Source of the DNA: Bacillus sp. M6-12
Lineage (GTDB): Bacteria; Bacillota; Bacilli; Bacillales; DSM-1321
NCBI RefSeq assembly: GCF_002860285.1
Contig: NZ_PGVF01000033.1
Location: 1-60,253 of the forward strand
Reading direction: 5' to 3'
DNA length: 60,253 bases
Part shown: positions 8,402 through 16,842 of the stretch, piece by piece
Layout of the letters: every line of letters begins with the position of its first letter
Position numbering within the stretch: position 1 is the first letter of the stretch
Program-made: the position numbers and the translations under genes
Notes under the pieces: generated by a model
Database searches by the model: none
The model's input: only the letters and a program-made list of their open reading frames with translations
Told to the model about the DNA's origin: nothing

Positions 8402-9427
8402 TTATTCTTTTGCCATCCTTTCATGATCTACAGCGTCGTTTACATTAATCTCTTTCGGAATAATTTTCAGTTCAACATACGTGTCTGCTATCTCCTGTTG
8501 TTCACTGATAATCTGTTTATTCAGCTGGTCTACACCGTAAACGCGCCGCTGTGCTGACATTAGTAATGATTTCTCATCAATTTTCAGGATTGGAGAGAGC
8601 ATTGCTACCAATTCATCATGGTTAGAATTCGCCCAATCGGCGGATTTCTGAATTTCTTCTATAATGATATCTATTACATCGCTGTTATTCTTTGCGAACT
8701 CAGTATTTGCCAAAAAGAAATCCCGGTCAGTAGTTAATCCTTCTCCATTCACTAACATACGGGCATTTGAATGGATTTCAGTATCTGCAGTAAACGGATC
8801 CCATATGGCCCATGCATCGATATTTCCCTGTTCAAAAGCAACCCGGGCATCCCCTGGCTGAAGGAAGGAAGGCTGAATATCTTCATAGGATACTCCTGCT
8901 TTTTTAAGTGCCTTTACCAATAGATAGTGAGAGCTGGAACCCTTTGCAAAACCTATCTTCTTTCCTTTTAAATCAGCAAGGGACTTGATTGGGGAATCTT
9001 TATGCACTAAAATCCCGCTTCCCTTAAATTTTGATTTTCCTGCTGCCACATAAACAAAAGGGGTGTCAGCTGCCTGCGCAAAAATTGGAGGCGAATCTCC
9101 GCTTCTGCCGAAGTTAATACTGCCGCCATTTAAGGCTTCCATAAGGGCAGGACCTGAAGTGAATTCCTTCCACTCCACCTTATACCCCTCAGGCTCCAGC
9201 CTTTTCTCAAGTGTTCCGAGGCTTTTTAGAATGACCAGCGGCCCGTTTTTCTGGTACCCGATCTTAACAACCTCATCTTTAGGTTTTGCTGTTGGTTTTT
9301 CAGTATTTGTTTTAGTGCTGGTCCCGGTTTTTTCGCTTTTATTTGCACAGCCTGTAAGCATAAGGCCGGCTGCCAGTAATAAACAGAGTAAATACATAAG
9401 CAGAGAATTGCCCTTTTTTCCTCTCAT
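8402..9427 (-). CDS. ssuA: sulfonate ABC transporter substrate-binding lipoprotein
   Basis: This lipoprotein of 341 residues has a signal peptide ending LLAAGLMLTGC (lipobox LTGC), a Thr/Lys/Glu-rich linker, then an SsuA/NMT1-type binding fold (VKIGYQKNGPLVILKSLG, LNGGSINFGRSGDSPPIFAQ, LKGKKIGFAKGSSSHYLLVKA, IDAWAIWDPF). It would deliver aliphatic sulfonates to SsuC and SsuB outside the membrane. It is the first gene of the operon, and its promoter must lie in the 148 bases shared with the divergent DUF3231 gene. Confidence 0.86.
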   Translation of the reverse strand: MRGKKGNSLLMYLLCLLLAAGLMLTGCANKSEKTGTSTKTNTEKPTAKPKDEVVKIGYQKNGPLVILKSLGTLEKRLEPEGYKVEWKEFTSGPALMEALNGGSINFGRSGDSPPIFAQAADTPFVYVAAGKSKFKGSGILVHKDSPIKSLADLKGKKIGFAKGSSSHYLLVKALKKAGVSYEDIQPSFLQPGDARVAFEQGNIDAWAIWDPFTADTEIHSNARMLVNGEGLTTDRDFFLANTEFAKNNSDVIDIIIEEIQKSADWANSNHDELVAMLSPILKIDEKSLLMSAQRRVYGVDQLNKQIISEQQEIADTYVELKIIPKEINVNDAVDHERMAKE

Positions 9428-9575
9428 TCATCTCCAACCCTTCTCATATATCTATTTCTCTTTTTAGGTTATGTTTAAAAAAATTCTAGGTTCCTGTCCC
9501 GGCTTAATTAAAACTTGTACATAAATTTTTCCTAGAATGCAAAAATAAGAAGAGACTGAAAAGGAGGGTTTTAAG

Positions 9576-10079
9576 ATGGGCATATTAAGCGGTAATCCAA
9601 AAGAGGAACCTCTGCATGCTGGTGAAGTGTTTCACCTGTGGACACATTTGCACGGTACAAAAGGAATGTTAGTTACACTGGAGATTTTTGCAAATCACAC
9701 TGGAGATAATGACCTGAAGATTCTTCTGGAGGATTTGAAGGATAATTGCATTAAACAAGAGGAACAGCAAGTTGAGGCAATTTTAAAAGAATGCGGCATT
9801 CGCCTTCCTCCGGCACCTCCCAATCGTCCCAATGTTGAAGTACAGGATATCCCTGCCGGTGCTCGCTTCAACGATCCTGAAATTGCTGCTTTAGTATCAA
9901 AGGATATCGCTGCTGGAATGGTGGTTTGCAGCACAATTATGGGATTGTCCATCAGAGAGGATATTGCCCAAATGTTTGGGGAGTTTCATTCGCAGAAATC
10001 AGAATATGCAGCGAAATTATTAACAATTAACAAAGAAAAAGGCTGGCTTGTACCACCGCCGTTAATGGCAAGAAACTAA
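9576..10079 (+). CDS. DUF3231 family protein
   Basis: This 167-residue protein matches DUF3231, a ferritin-like four-helix family frequent in sporulating Bacillaceae. It begins GNPKEEPLHAGEVFHLWTHL and includes DNCIKQEEQQVEAILKECGI, a proline stretch PPAPPNRPNVE and FHSQKSEYAAKLLTI. Many members are about twice this length with two repeats; this one has a single repeat. A perfect AAGGAGG precedes the start. Function is unknown. Confidence 0.8.
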   Translation: MGILSGNPKEEPLHAGEVFHLWTHLHGTKGMLVTLEIFANHTGDNDLKILLEDLKDNCIKQEEQQVEAILKECGIRLPPAPPNRPNVEVQDIPAGARFNDPEIAALVSKDIAAGMVVCSTIMGLSIREDIAQMFGEFHSQKSEYAAKLLTINKEKGWLVPPPLMARN

Positions 10080-10107
10080 ATTTTGTTAACAAGGATGTGA
10101 ACCATCT

Positions 10108-11349
10108 GTGTCATCGTCAAAAAATAACGGCATGTCCATTGCAGCTATCGGTTCGATCCCGCTGATTATGACTTTAGGGAATTCGATGTTAATTCCTATT
10201 TTGCCGGCAATGCAAAGTTCATTAAACCTTACAGCAATGCAGGTAAGTCTGACGATCACTGTGTTTTCAGTTGGAGCAGCCATCTTCATTCCAATATTAG
10301 GATACCTTTCTGACCGCTATTCAAGAAAAATTATTATTATTCCTGCATTAATATTATACGGCATAGGCGGCCTTCTGGCAGGTTTTGCTGCAACGGCCTT
10401 CTCTAATTCATATCCGTTAATACTGATTGGAAGAATTCTTCAAGGGATAGGCGCAGCCGGAACTGCTCCGATAGCTATGGCACTCGCAGGTGATCTTTTT
10501 AAAGGAGGAGAACAGAGCCGTGTCCTGGGAATTGTAGAGGCCTCAAATGGATTTGGAAAAGTGCTGTCACCGATACTTGGCTCACTGTTCGGAATCATTG
10601 CGTGGTATGCTCCTTTTTATGCATTTCCCGTTTTCTGTCTCATTTCAATTTTGTTAACCTGGTTATTTATTAAGGAAAAGAAGCATAGGCAGGCCCCCCC
10701 TCCGTTTAAAAAATATGTTTTGAACATTAAACATGAATTTGCAAAAGACGGAGGCTGGCTGCTGGCTACCTACATAGCAGGAGCTACTTGTTTATTTACT
10801 CTTTTCGGCATTCTGTTTTATTTGTCCGATCTTTTAGAACAGCAATATGGCATCAATGGTGTAAAAAAAGGCCTTATTCTGGCTATCCCATTGCTTGTAA
10901 TGTGTGCAACATCCTATATTACAGGAAGTAAAATTGGAAAAAACCTGGAATTAATGAAAAAACTAATCATTATGGGTTTTTTGGCAATGACTGTTTCGTA
11001 CACCATCTTGGTTTTCGTGGAGAAATTAGTTCCCTTTTTATTTATCCTGGTCATCAGCAGTTTTGGAACCGGCTTGATATTGCCTTGCATAAACACACTT
11101 ATTACTGGTTCAGTGCAAAAGGAAATAAGAGGGTTCGTTACTTCTTTGTATAGTTCAGTCAGGTTTTTGGGAGTTGCAATAGGCCCTCCCATTTTTACTC
11201 GCCTGATTGAATGGTCGCGGACAGGGATGTTTATTTCTCTGGCCATTTTAACATTATTGGTTGGGCTTCTTGCTTTAACCATGATCCATGTAAAGGGAAA
11301 AGACGGAACCCCTAATAAAAATACACCGGTCCGGTATAGATACGTCTAA
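10108..11349 (+). CDS. MFS transporter, multidrug efflux type
   Basis: This 413-residue major facilitator has twelve expected membrane segments and the motif A loop GYLSDRYSRKIIIIPAL after segment 2, with the antiporter-type ILQGIGAAGTAPIAMALAGD in segment 5. These place it in the drug:proton antiporter group (Bcr/CflA/Bmr-like). The start is GTG with AAGGATG about ten bases upstream. The substrate cannot be inferred. It lies 28 bases after the DUF3231 gene and may be co-transcribed with it. Confidence 0.8.
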   Translation: MSSSKNNGMSIAAIGSIPLIMTLGNSMLIPILPAMQSSLNLTAMQVSLTITVFSVGAAIFIPILGYLSDRYSRKIIIIPALILYGIGGLLAGFAATAFSNSYPLILIGRILQGIGAAGTAPIAMALAGDLFKGGEQSRVLGIVEASNGFGKVLSPILGSLFGIIAWYAPFYAFPVFCLISILLTWLFIKEKKHRQAPPPFKKYVLNIKHEFAKDGGWLLATYIAGATCLFTLFGILFYLSDLLEQQYGINGVKKGLILAIPLLVMCATSYITGSKIGKNLELMKKLIIMGFLAMTVSYTILVFVEKLVPFLFILVISSFGTGLILPCINTLITGSVQKEIRGFVTSLYSSVRFLGVAIGPPIFTRLIEWSRTGMFISLAILTLLVGLLALTMIHVKGKDGTPNKNTPVRYRYV

Positions 11350-11356
11350 CGATTTT

Positions 11357-11968
11357 TTATTTTTTTCGCCAGCCTAGGGTGTAGGTTTGATAAAAATTTA
11401 TTTTGCATATCAAATCAACCATTATTGTTGAAATCCACTGGCTTAAGAGAGCCTGGATAATAATTTCCCACTTTATTACAGACGCAGTAAGAATAAAGAT
11501 GCAGCCATTGATCAGAAAAAGCGGTTTTCCCGGCAGGATATTTCTTGAGTTAGAAATAATTAAGGCGATCACTCCTACCCCGCCGTTGGAGACGCCCTCC
11601 CTAAGCAATATCCCGACTCCAGTTCCAAGAAAAATGGACCCAATAGCCAAATCAATCCACACATTCCTTGCCGGGACATGTACCGTAAGCTGAAACGCAT
11701 ATATGGCTAATGAGGTTACAGTAATCGAAACCATTGTCCATAACGTGCTTCGATTCCCCAAATACTTCATGGCCAAAAGCAACATGGAAAAATTAACAAT
11801 CCAAAGGGCAAAACCAATTGGAATGTTAAACCAATAATTTATCAGAACGGACAGTCCCCCTGCCCCCCCTGAGGGTATGGCATGTGGAAATAAAAACACA
11901 CCCATACCAAATCCCTGAATTGTACCTCCAGCAATAACCAGTCCATTTTTCCTCCAGAATTTCCACAT
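11357..11968 (-). CDS. YitT family membrane protein
   Basis: This 203-residue protein has five or six hydrophobic segments and the YitT/DUF161 pattern GFGMGVFLFPHAIPSGGAGG near the start, with a second LGTGVGILLREGVSNGGVGV. The usual C-terminal DUF2179 cytoplasmic domain is absent, so it is a short member. It is convergent with the MFS gene, with only seven bases between the stops. Function is unknown. Confidence 0.8.
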   Translation of the reverse strand: MWKFWRKNGLVIAGGTIQGFGMGVFLFPHAIPSGGAGGLSVLINYWFNIPIGFALWIVNFSMLLLAMKYLGNRSTLWTMVSITVTSLAIYAFQLTVHVPARNVWIDLAIGSIFLGTGVGILLREGVSNGGVGVIALIISNSRNILPGKPLFLINGCIFILTASVIKWEIIIQALLSQWISTIMVDLICKINFYQTYTLGWRKK

Positions 11969-12170
11969 GTGACCCTACCTGTCTTTTTTAATTTTAAAAT
12001 GTGTGGTCAAGCCTTCTTTTTATCATTATTCGGAAATGGTTAGTTATATGAATGAAGTTCTTCTGTTATCTGATCAAATTTAAAAAGGGATATAACCTAT
12101 TTTCAAAAAATATTCCAGCTAAATCCCCTCTAAATTTTCACTGGCTACTTACTCTTTGCGTCAAGTCATA

Positions 12171-12713
12171 CTAATTATTTCGTCTTTTAATTCCGTTTAA
12201 TATAAAACCGCCTTTAAACCTTCTTGGTTCATAGGATATAATAAATGCAGCAGGCTCATAAAATTCAATAATATGAATGAGTTCATCTTCTCGACATCTC
12301 TTAGTCAGAACCTCCAACTGGTAACGCCTCCCATCCCTGCCCTCTCCTTCAAATCCTGTAACACCAAAACCCTCGTTCCTTAACCTTACTATTAACTCTT
12401 GATTTTTCCCTATTAAGTTAACGATTAAAGCAGTATACCCAATTGCTAATTTCTTTTCAACATATGCACCAATTAATATACCCAGTCCAAACCCTAATGC
12501 ATAAACAACCATAGATATTGTTGATTTTTCACCTGATAAAACGATAGATAAACCAAATACATATATTAGTCCTTCCAAAACAGCGAGTGTTGAAGCAATA
12601 GTACTTAAACCTTTTACTAAAAATATCGTTCGGAGTGTAAATATAGGCACATAAACTAATTGCAAAAGTAAAATCAATAGAATACCCTTCAACATATCCC
12701 TTCTGTTCCTCAT
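12171..12713 (-). CDS. UPF0316 family membrane protein (DUF2179 domain)
   Basis: This 180-residue protein has three N-terminal hydrophobic segments (FTLRTIFLVKGLSTIASTLA; VFGLSIVLSG; YALGFGLGILIGAYVEKKLA) and a soluble C-terminal domain (LRNEGFGVTGFEGEGRDGRR, LTKRCREDELIHIIE, FIISYEPRRFKGG) of the DUF2179/UPF0316 type. The soluble domain resembles a small PII-like fold, but no function is established here. Confidence 0.82.
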   Translation of the reverse strand: MRNRRDMLKGILLILLLQLVYVPIFTLRTIFLVKGLSTIASTLAVLEGLIYVFGLSIVLSGEKSTISMVVYALGFGLGILIGAYVEKKLAIGYTALIVNLIGKNQELIVRLRNEGFGVTGFEGEGRDGRRYQLEVLTKRCREDELIHIIEFYEPAAFIISYEPRRFKGGFILNGIKRRNN

Positions 12714-12743
12714 TAAATTAATAAAAGTAATCTCTTATTACTA

Positions 12744-12776
12744 AAGGCTCGATATTGTAAACCAACATCGAGCCTT
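12744..12776 (-). terminator. terminator of the hut/betaine operon
   Basis: A ten-base stem AAGGCTCGAT/ATCGAGCCTT lies 20-50 bases after the hutG stop. The downstream T tract on the minus strand is short (TTTAG), so it may be a weak terminator or a 3' end stabiliser. Confidence 0.6.
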
Positions 12777-12793
12777 ACTCTTAGTATAAAGTT

Positions 12794-13771
12794 TCACCGT
12801 TTTTTAAATCCGCATAAGAAATTTAGAATCGCATACGCTCCAGTTTTTGCAGTTATATTGTTGGAAAAGTCACGATTTGGGTCTAGCTCAACAATATCCA
12901 TCGCACAAACATTATGTTCCTGACCTATTAAATAGATTGCCTCCAACAATTCCCATGTTTGCATTCCTCCTGGAGTGGAAGCAGGGACGCCAGGTGCTGA
13001 ACTAATATCGAGAACATCTACATCTACAGTTAAATAGATTAGATCCACTTTATCTGATAAATAAGCAAGAGCTTCTTTAACCGTTTTTTCAATTCCTTTC
13101 ATTCTTACTTCACGCATCGTATAGAATTTGATTTGCTGCTCATCTGCGTATTCTTTATATGCATAAGAATTAAAGTACCCATGCAACCCAATATTCACAA
13201 CGTGCTGACCTTCTAATTGACCTGACTCTAATAACCCTCTTATAGGTGTTCCATTACTTGGGCCACCATCTTCAAGATTTCTTAAATCAAAGTGGGTATC
13301 AAACTGGATAATCCCAATTTTTTTATCATAGTGGTATTTTTTAAAAGCTTTAAAAGATGGGCAGGTAATCGAGTGATCCCCCCCCATAATTACCGGAAGA
13401 AAACTTTCATTAGATTTTAATACTTCATAGATACCATTTTCAATATTGTCGTGGCACTCAGTTATATTAGTAACATGCATTCTAATGTCACCGATATCTG
13501 CAATATTAACGTCTTCTATGTTAATATCATAATCTATATTGTAAGTAGTGAAATTCTTCCACACGGAACGGATAGCATTCGGAGTTTCACTAGCTCCTGA
13601 TACACTGATGGACGATCTGGAGAGAGGTGCGCCGATTAAGCCTACATCAAATGACACGCCTGGGTTATAGCTTTTAATTATTTGTGTCATCTTCATATCC
13701 ATGCTGTCAACAGACTTCGTTTTAGTTATTAATTGAGGCGGCTCAATATAGGTAAGTGAATTATCCAACAA
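12794..13771 (-). CDS. hutG: formimidoylglutamase
   Basis: HutG hydrolyses N-formimino-L-glutamate to glutamate and formamide, the last step of histidine breakdown. The protein (325 residues) is of the arginase/ureohydrolase fold, with the binuclear metal motifs GGDHSIT, FDTHFDLR (diagnostic of formimidoylglutamase rather than agmatinase) and TVDVDVLDISSAPGVPASTP. The start is TTG, with GGGGGAT six bases upstream inside the end of hutI; the genes overlap by eleven bases. It is the last gene of the operon. Confidence 0.9.
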   Translation of the reverse strand: MLDNSLTYIEPPQLITKTKSVDSMDMKMTQIIKSYNPGVSFDVGLIGAPLSRSSISVSGASETPNAIRSVWKNFTTYNIDYDINIEDVNIADIGDIRMHVTNITECHDNIENGIYEVLKSNESFLPVIMGGDHSITCPSFKAFKKYHYDKKIGIIQFDTHFDLRNLEDGGPSNGTPIRGLLESGQLEGQHVVNIGLHGYFNSYAYKEYADEQQIKFYTMREVRMKGIEKTVKEALAYLSDKVDLIYLTVDVDVLDISSAPGVPASTPGGMQTWELLEAIYLIGQEHNVCAMDIVELDPNRDFSNNITAKTGAYAILNFLCGFKKR

Positions 13772-15038
13772 GCGATCCCCCTTGTAAAACTAACTTCCCA
13801 TCCTTCATTACCGTTTCTACCAGATTTACTCCATAGTTATATTGTAAAAATTGAAAATTAGGAGCGTCAAATATTACTATATCGGCTTTCTTGCCAACCT
13901 CAAGACTGCCAATTTGATCAGCGCGATTAATCGCATGGGCAGCATTAATTGTAGTTGCAGAAATCACTTCTGCGGGTGTCATCTTCATTGTTAAACATGC
14001 TAAATTCATAATGAGCTGTAAAGACTCAGTTGGTGATGAGCCTGGATTACGATCTGTTGAAAGGGCAACAGGGATTCCTTCCTCTATCATTTTTCTTGCA
14101 TTTGCAGGTTCTGCCATCAGGAAAAATGCTGTACCTGGAAGAAGAACAGCGACAACGCCAGCCTCAGCCATTTGTTTGATCCCTTCATCGGATGCTCTTA
14201 GCAAATGATCTGCTGAAATCGCCCCAATCTTAGCCGACAATTCAGCACCGCCAAATTGAACAATTTCGTCGGCATGTATCTTTGGGATTAACCCCAGCTT
14301 CTTGCCAGCGTTTAAAATTCGTTCAGATTGTTCTATTGTAAAGACCCCTTCTTCGCAGAACACATCGCAGAATTCAGCTAAATTTTCTTCAACTACCTTA
14401 GGTAACATGCTTTCTATAACTATTTCAACATAACGATCGGGACTTTCTTTATATTCTCCGGGGATTGCATGAGCACCCATAAATGTAGATACAAGATCGA
14501 TGGGATGTGTTTCGTTTAATTTCTTCGCTACCCGGAGCTGTTTTAACTCATCTTCAACTGTTAATCCATAACCGCTTTTAGCCTCAATTGTTGTAACTCC
14601 ATGCATTAAAAAGCGATCAAGCCGTTTTGATGTTTCGTTAATAAGCGCTTCTTCAGTCGCTTTTCTTGTTTGAGTTGTCGAATATAATATGCCTCCACCT
14701 TGTTTTAAAATGTCAATATAAGAAGCACCTTGTAATCTCATCTCTAATTCTTGTTCCCGGCTCCCTCCAAACACAATGTGTGTATGCGGATCGACCAATC
14801 CGGGTGTGACAATCTTATTGGTGGCATCAATGATATTGACGTCTGCCTTCATATCGTCTACAAAATTTTGAGCTTCTACATCCGATCCCACAAAAACAAT
14901 TCGATCCCCATCAGTTATAATACCCGCATTACTGATAATGGAAAGTTCGCCTAATTCTTCTCTTCGCTTTGGACGATGGCTATGGCCTTCTACTGTAATC
15001 GCTTGCGCTGCGTTTTTAATATATTGGATTCGAGTCAT
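13761..15038 (-). CDS. hutI: imidazolonepropionase
   Basis: HutI opens imidazolone propionate to N-formimino-L-glutamate. The protein (about 425 residues) is a metal-dependent amidohydrolase. It shows the metal-binding VDPHTHIVFGGSR, the block EAKSGYGLTVEDELK, HADEIVQFGGAEL, and the family-specific ALSTDRNPGSSPTESL. A TTG six bases upstream lies against the GGAGGGG ribosome site; the ATG at 15038 has a seven-base spacer and is preferred. It lies seven to thirteen bases after hutU and overlaps hutG. Confidence 0.94.
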   Translation of the reverse strand: MTRIQYIKNAAQAITVEGHSHRPKRREELGELSIISNAGIITDGDRIVFVGSDVEAQNFVDDMKADVNIIDATNKIVTPGLVDPHTHIVFGGSREQELEMRLQGASYIDILKQGGGILYSTTQTRKATEEALINETSKRLDRFLMHGVTTIEAKSGYGLTVEDELKQLRVAKKLNETHPIDLVSTFMGAHAIPGEYKESPDRYVEIVIESMLPKVVEENLAEFCDVFCEEGVFTIEQSERILNAGKKLGLIPKIHADEIVQFGGAELSAKIGAISADHLLRASDEGIKQMAEAGVVAVLLPGTAFFLMAEPANARKMIEEGIPVALSTDRNPGSSPTESLQLIMNLACLTMKMTPAEVISATTINAAHAINRADQIGSLEVGKKADIVIFDAPNFQFLQYNYGVNLVETVMKDGKLVLQGGSLVG

Positions 15039-15051
15039 ATCCAAGCCCCTC

Positions 15052-16716
15052 CTATTCCTTTAGCATCGGAATACGAATACCCTTTTGATTGGCAGTTTCG
15101 ATTGCCAGGTCATAGCCCGCATCAGCATGTCTTACTACACCCATTCCAGGGTCTGTTGTTAACACTCTTTCTAAACGCTTTGCCGCATCCTCTGAGCCAT
15201 CAGCAACAACAACCATACCTGCGTGCAGGGAATAACCCATACCTACTCCCCCTCCATGATGCAGTGAAACCCAGCTTGCACCTGCTGCTGTATTTACTAA
15301 TGCATTCAAAATTGGCCAGTCAGCAATTGCATCGCTGCCGTCCTTCATTGCTTCCGTTTCTCGGTTTGGCGAAGCAACTGATCCCGCATCTAAATGATCA
15401 CGGCCAATAACAATAGGAGCTGAAAGTTCACCCGAGGCTACCATATCGTTTATTATTTTTCCAAAGCGGGCTCTTTCTCCATAGCCCAGCCAGCAAATTC
15501 TGGAAGGAAGACCTTGGAAAGCTATTTGGTCTTGGGCCATTTTTATCCACTTGCAAAGATGTTCATTATATGAAAATTCCCTTAATATTACTTCGTCCGT
15601 TTTTCTTATATCTTCAGGGTCACCAGATAATGCCACCCAACGGAAAGGCCCTTTTCCTTCACAAAATTGCGGCCTTATGTAGGCTGGAACGAAACCTGGG
15701 AAATTAAATGCATCGGTTACCCCTTCATCGTAAGCAACCTGGCGTATATTGTTACCGTAATCAAACGCTATAGCACCTTTTTCCTGCATCATGAGCATAG
15801 CTTTTACGTGGGCAGCCATACTTCTTTTTGACAGGCGCACATACTCCTCAGGTTTGGAATTTCGCAATTCTGCCCCTTCTTCTAAAGTAAGTCCTTCTGG
15901 GAGATATCCGTTTAACGGATCGTGTGCTGATGTCTGGTCTGTGATAATGTCAGGAATAAAGTTTCTATTTATCATTTCCGGAAGTACTTGAGCTGCATTG
16001 CCTAATAAACCAATTGAAAGTGCCCGTCCTTCATGTTTTGCGTTTGCAGCTAACTCAATAGCTTCCTCAAGTGTTTCTACTAAAATATCACAATAGCGAG
16101 TCTCGATCCGCTTCTCGATTCTTGAGCGATCTACGTCGATCCCGATTACTACTCCCTCATTCATGGTTACTGCCAATGTCTGTGCACCGCCCATACCGCC
16201 TAAACCAGCAGTGACAGTAATGGTCCCTTTTAATGAACCCCCGAAATGCTGCCTTGCACACTCGGCAAATGTCTCATATGTACCTTGAACAATTCCCTGA
16301 CTGCCGATGTAAATCCAGCTTCCTGCAGTCATTTGTCCATACATCATTAAGCCCTTTTTATCCAGTTCGTGAAATGTGTCCCAATTTGCCCAAGCAGGTA
16401 CAAGGTTTGAATTCGCTAATAAAACACGTGGTGCATCCTTATGTGTCCGAAATACTGCAACCGGTTTCCCAGATTGGATTAATAGGGTTTCATCTTCTTC
16501 TAAATTTTTCAATGTTTCCACAATTTTATCAAAGGACTCCCAGTTACGTGCAGCTTTACCAATTCCACCATAAACGACAAGTTTATCCGGATGTTCGGCC
16601 ACCTCTGGATCAAGGTTATTCATTAGCATACGAAGAGCCGCTTCCTGAACCCACCCCTTTGTATTAAGTTTTGTACCATGAGGTGCCTTAATAATTCTAT
16701 TTAATGTTTTAGACAT
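15052..16716 (-). CDS. hutU: urocanate hydratase
   Basis: HutU hydrates urocanate to imidazolone propionate using tightly bound NAD+ as electrophile. This copy (554 residues) keeps the canonical motifs: YGGIGKAARNW, MYGQMTAGSWIYIG, the NAD-binding GLGGMGGAQ, TDQTSAHDPLNGYLP, the active-site FQGLPSRICWLGYGER with its cysteine, and SLHHGGGVGMG. It therefore looks like a genuine urocanase. It has an AGGAGGA ribosome site and a 126-base gap upstream, where an internal promoter could sit. A second, divergent copy lies at 18422. Confidence 0.94.
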   Translation of the reverse strand: MSKTLNRIIKAPHGTKLNTKGWVQEAALRMLMNNLDPEVAEHPDKLVVYGGIGKAARNWESFDKIVETLKNLEEDETLLIQSGKPVAVFRTHKDAPRVLLANSNLVPAWANWDTFHELDKKGLMMYGQMTAGSWIYIGSQGIVQGTYETFAECARQHFGGSLKGTITVTAGLGGMGGAQTLAVTMNEGVVIGIDVDRSRIEKRIETRYCDILVETLEEAIELAANAKHEGRALSIGLLGNAAQVLPEMINRNFIPDIITDQTSAHDPLNGYLPEGLTLEEGAELRNSKPEEYVRLSKRSMAAHVKAMLMMQEKGAIAFDYGNNIRQVAYDEGVTDAFNFPGFVPAYIRPQFCEGKGPFRWVALSGDPEDIRKTDEVILREFSYNEHLCKWIKMAQDQIAFQGLPSRICWLGYGERARFGKIINDMVASGELSAPIVIGRDHLDAGSVASPNRETEAMKDGSDAIADWPILNALVNTAAGASWVSLHHGGGVGMGYSLHAGMVVVADGSEDAAKRLERVLTTDPGMGVVRHADAGYDLAIETANQKGIRIPMLKE

Positions 16717-16842
16717 TATTTTTTCCTCCTAATAACTTAGTTCATATGTAAATCATAAACATTACAACAGTAAGTATCACTAGATTTTATTTTGAATATT
16801 CGCAATTTTTTGTTGTGACTTATTCTTATTTTTTTATTAACT

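Noticed and set aside
9428..9575. SAM riboswitch or T-box upstream of ssuA
   Set aside because: The 148-base region has neither the conserved S-box elements nor a T-box sequence that I can recognise.
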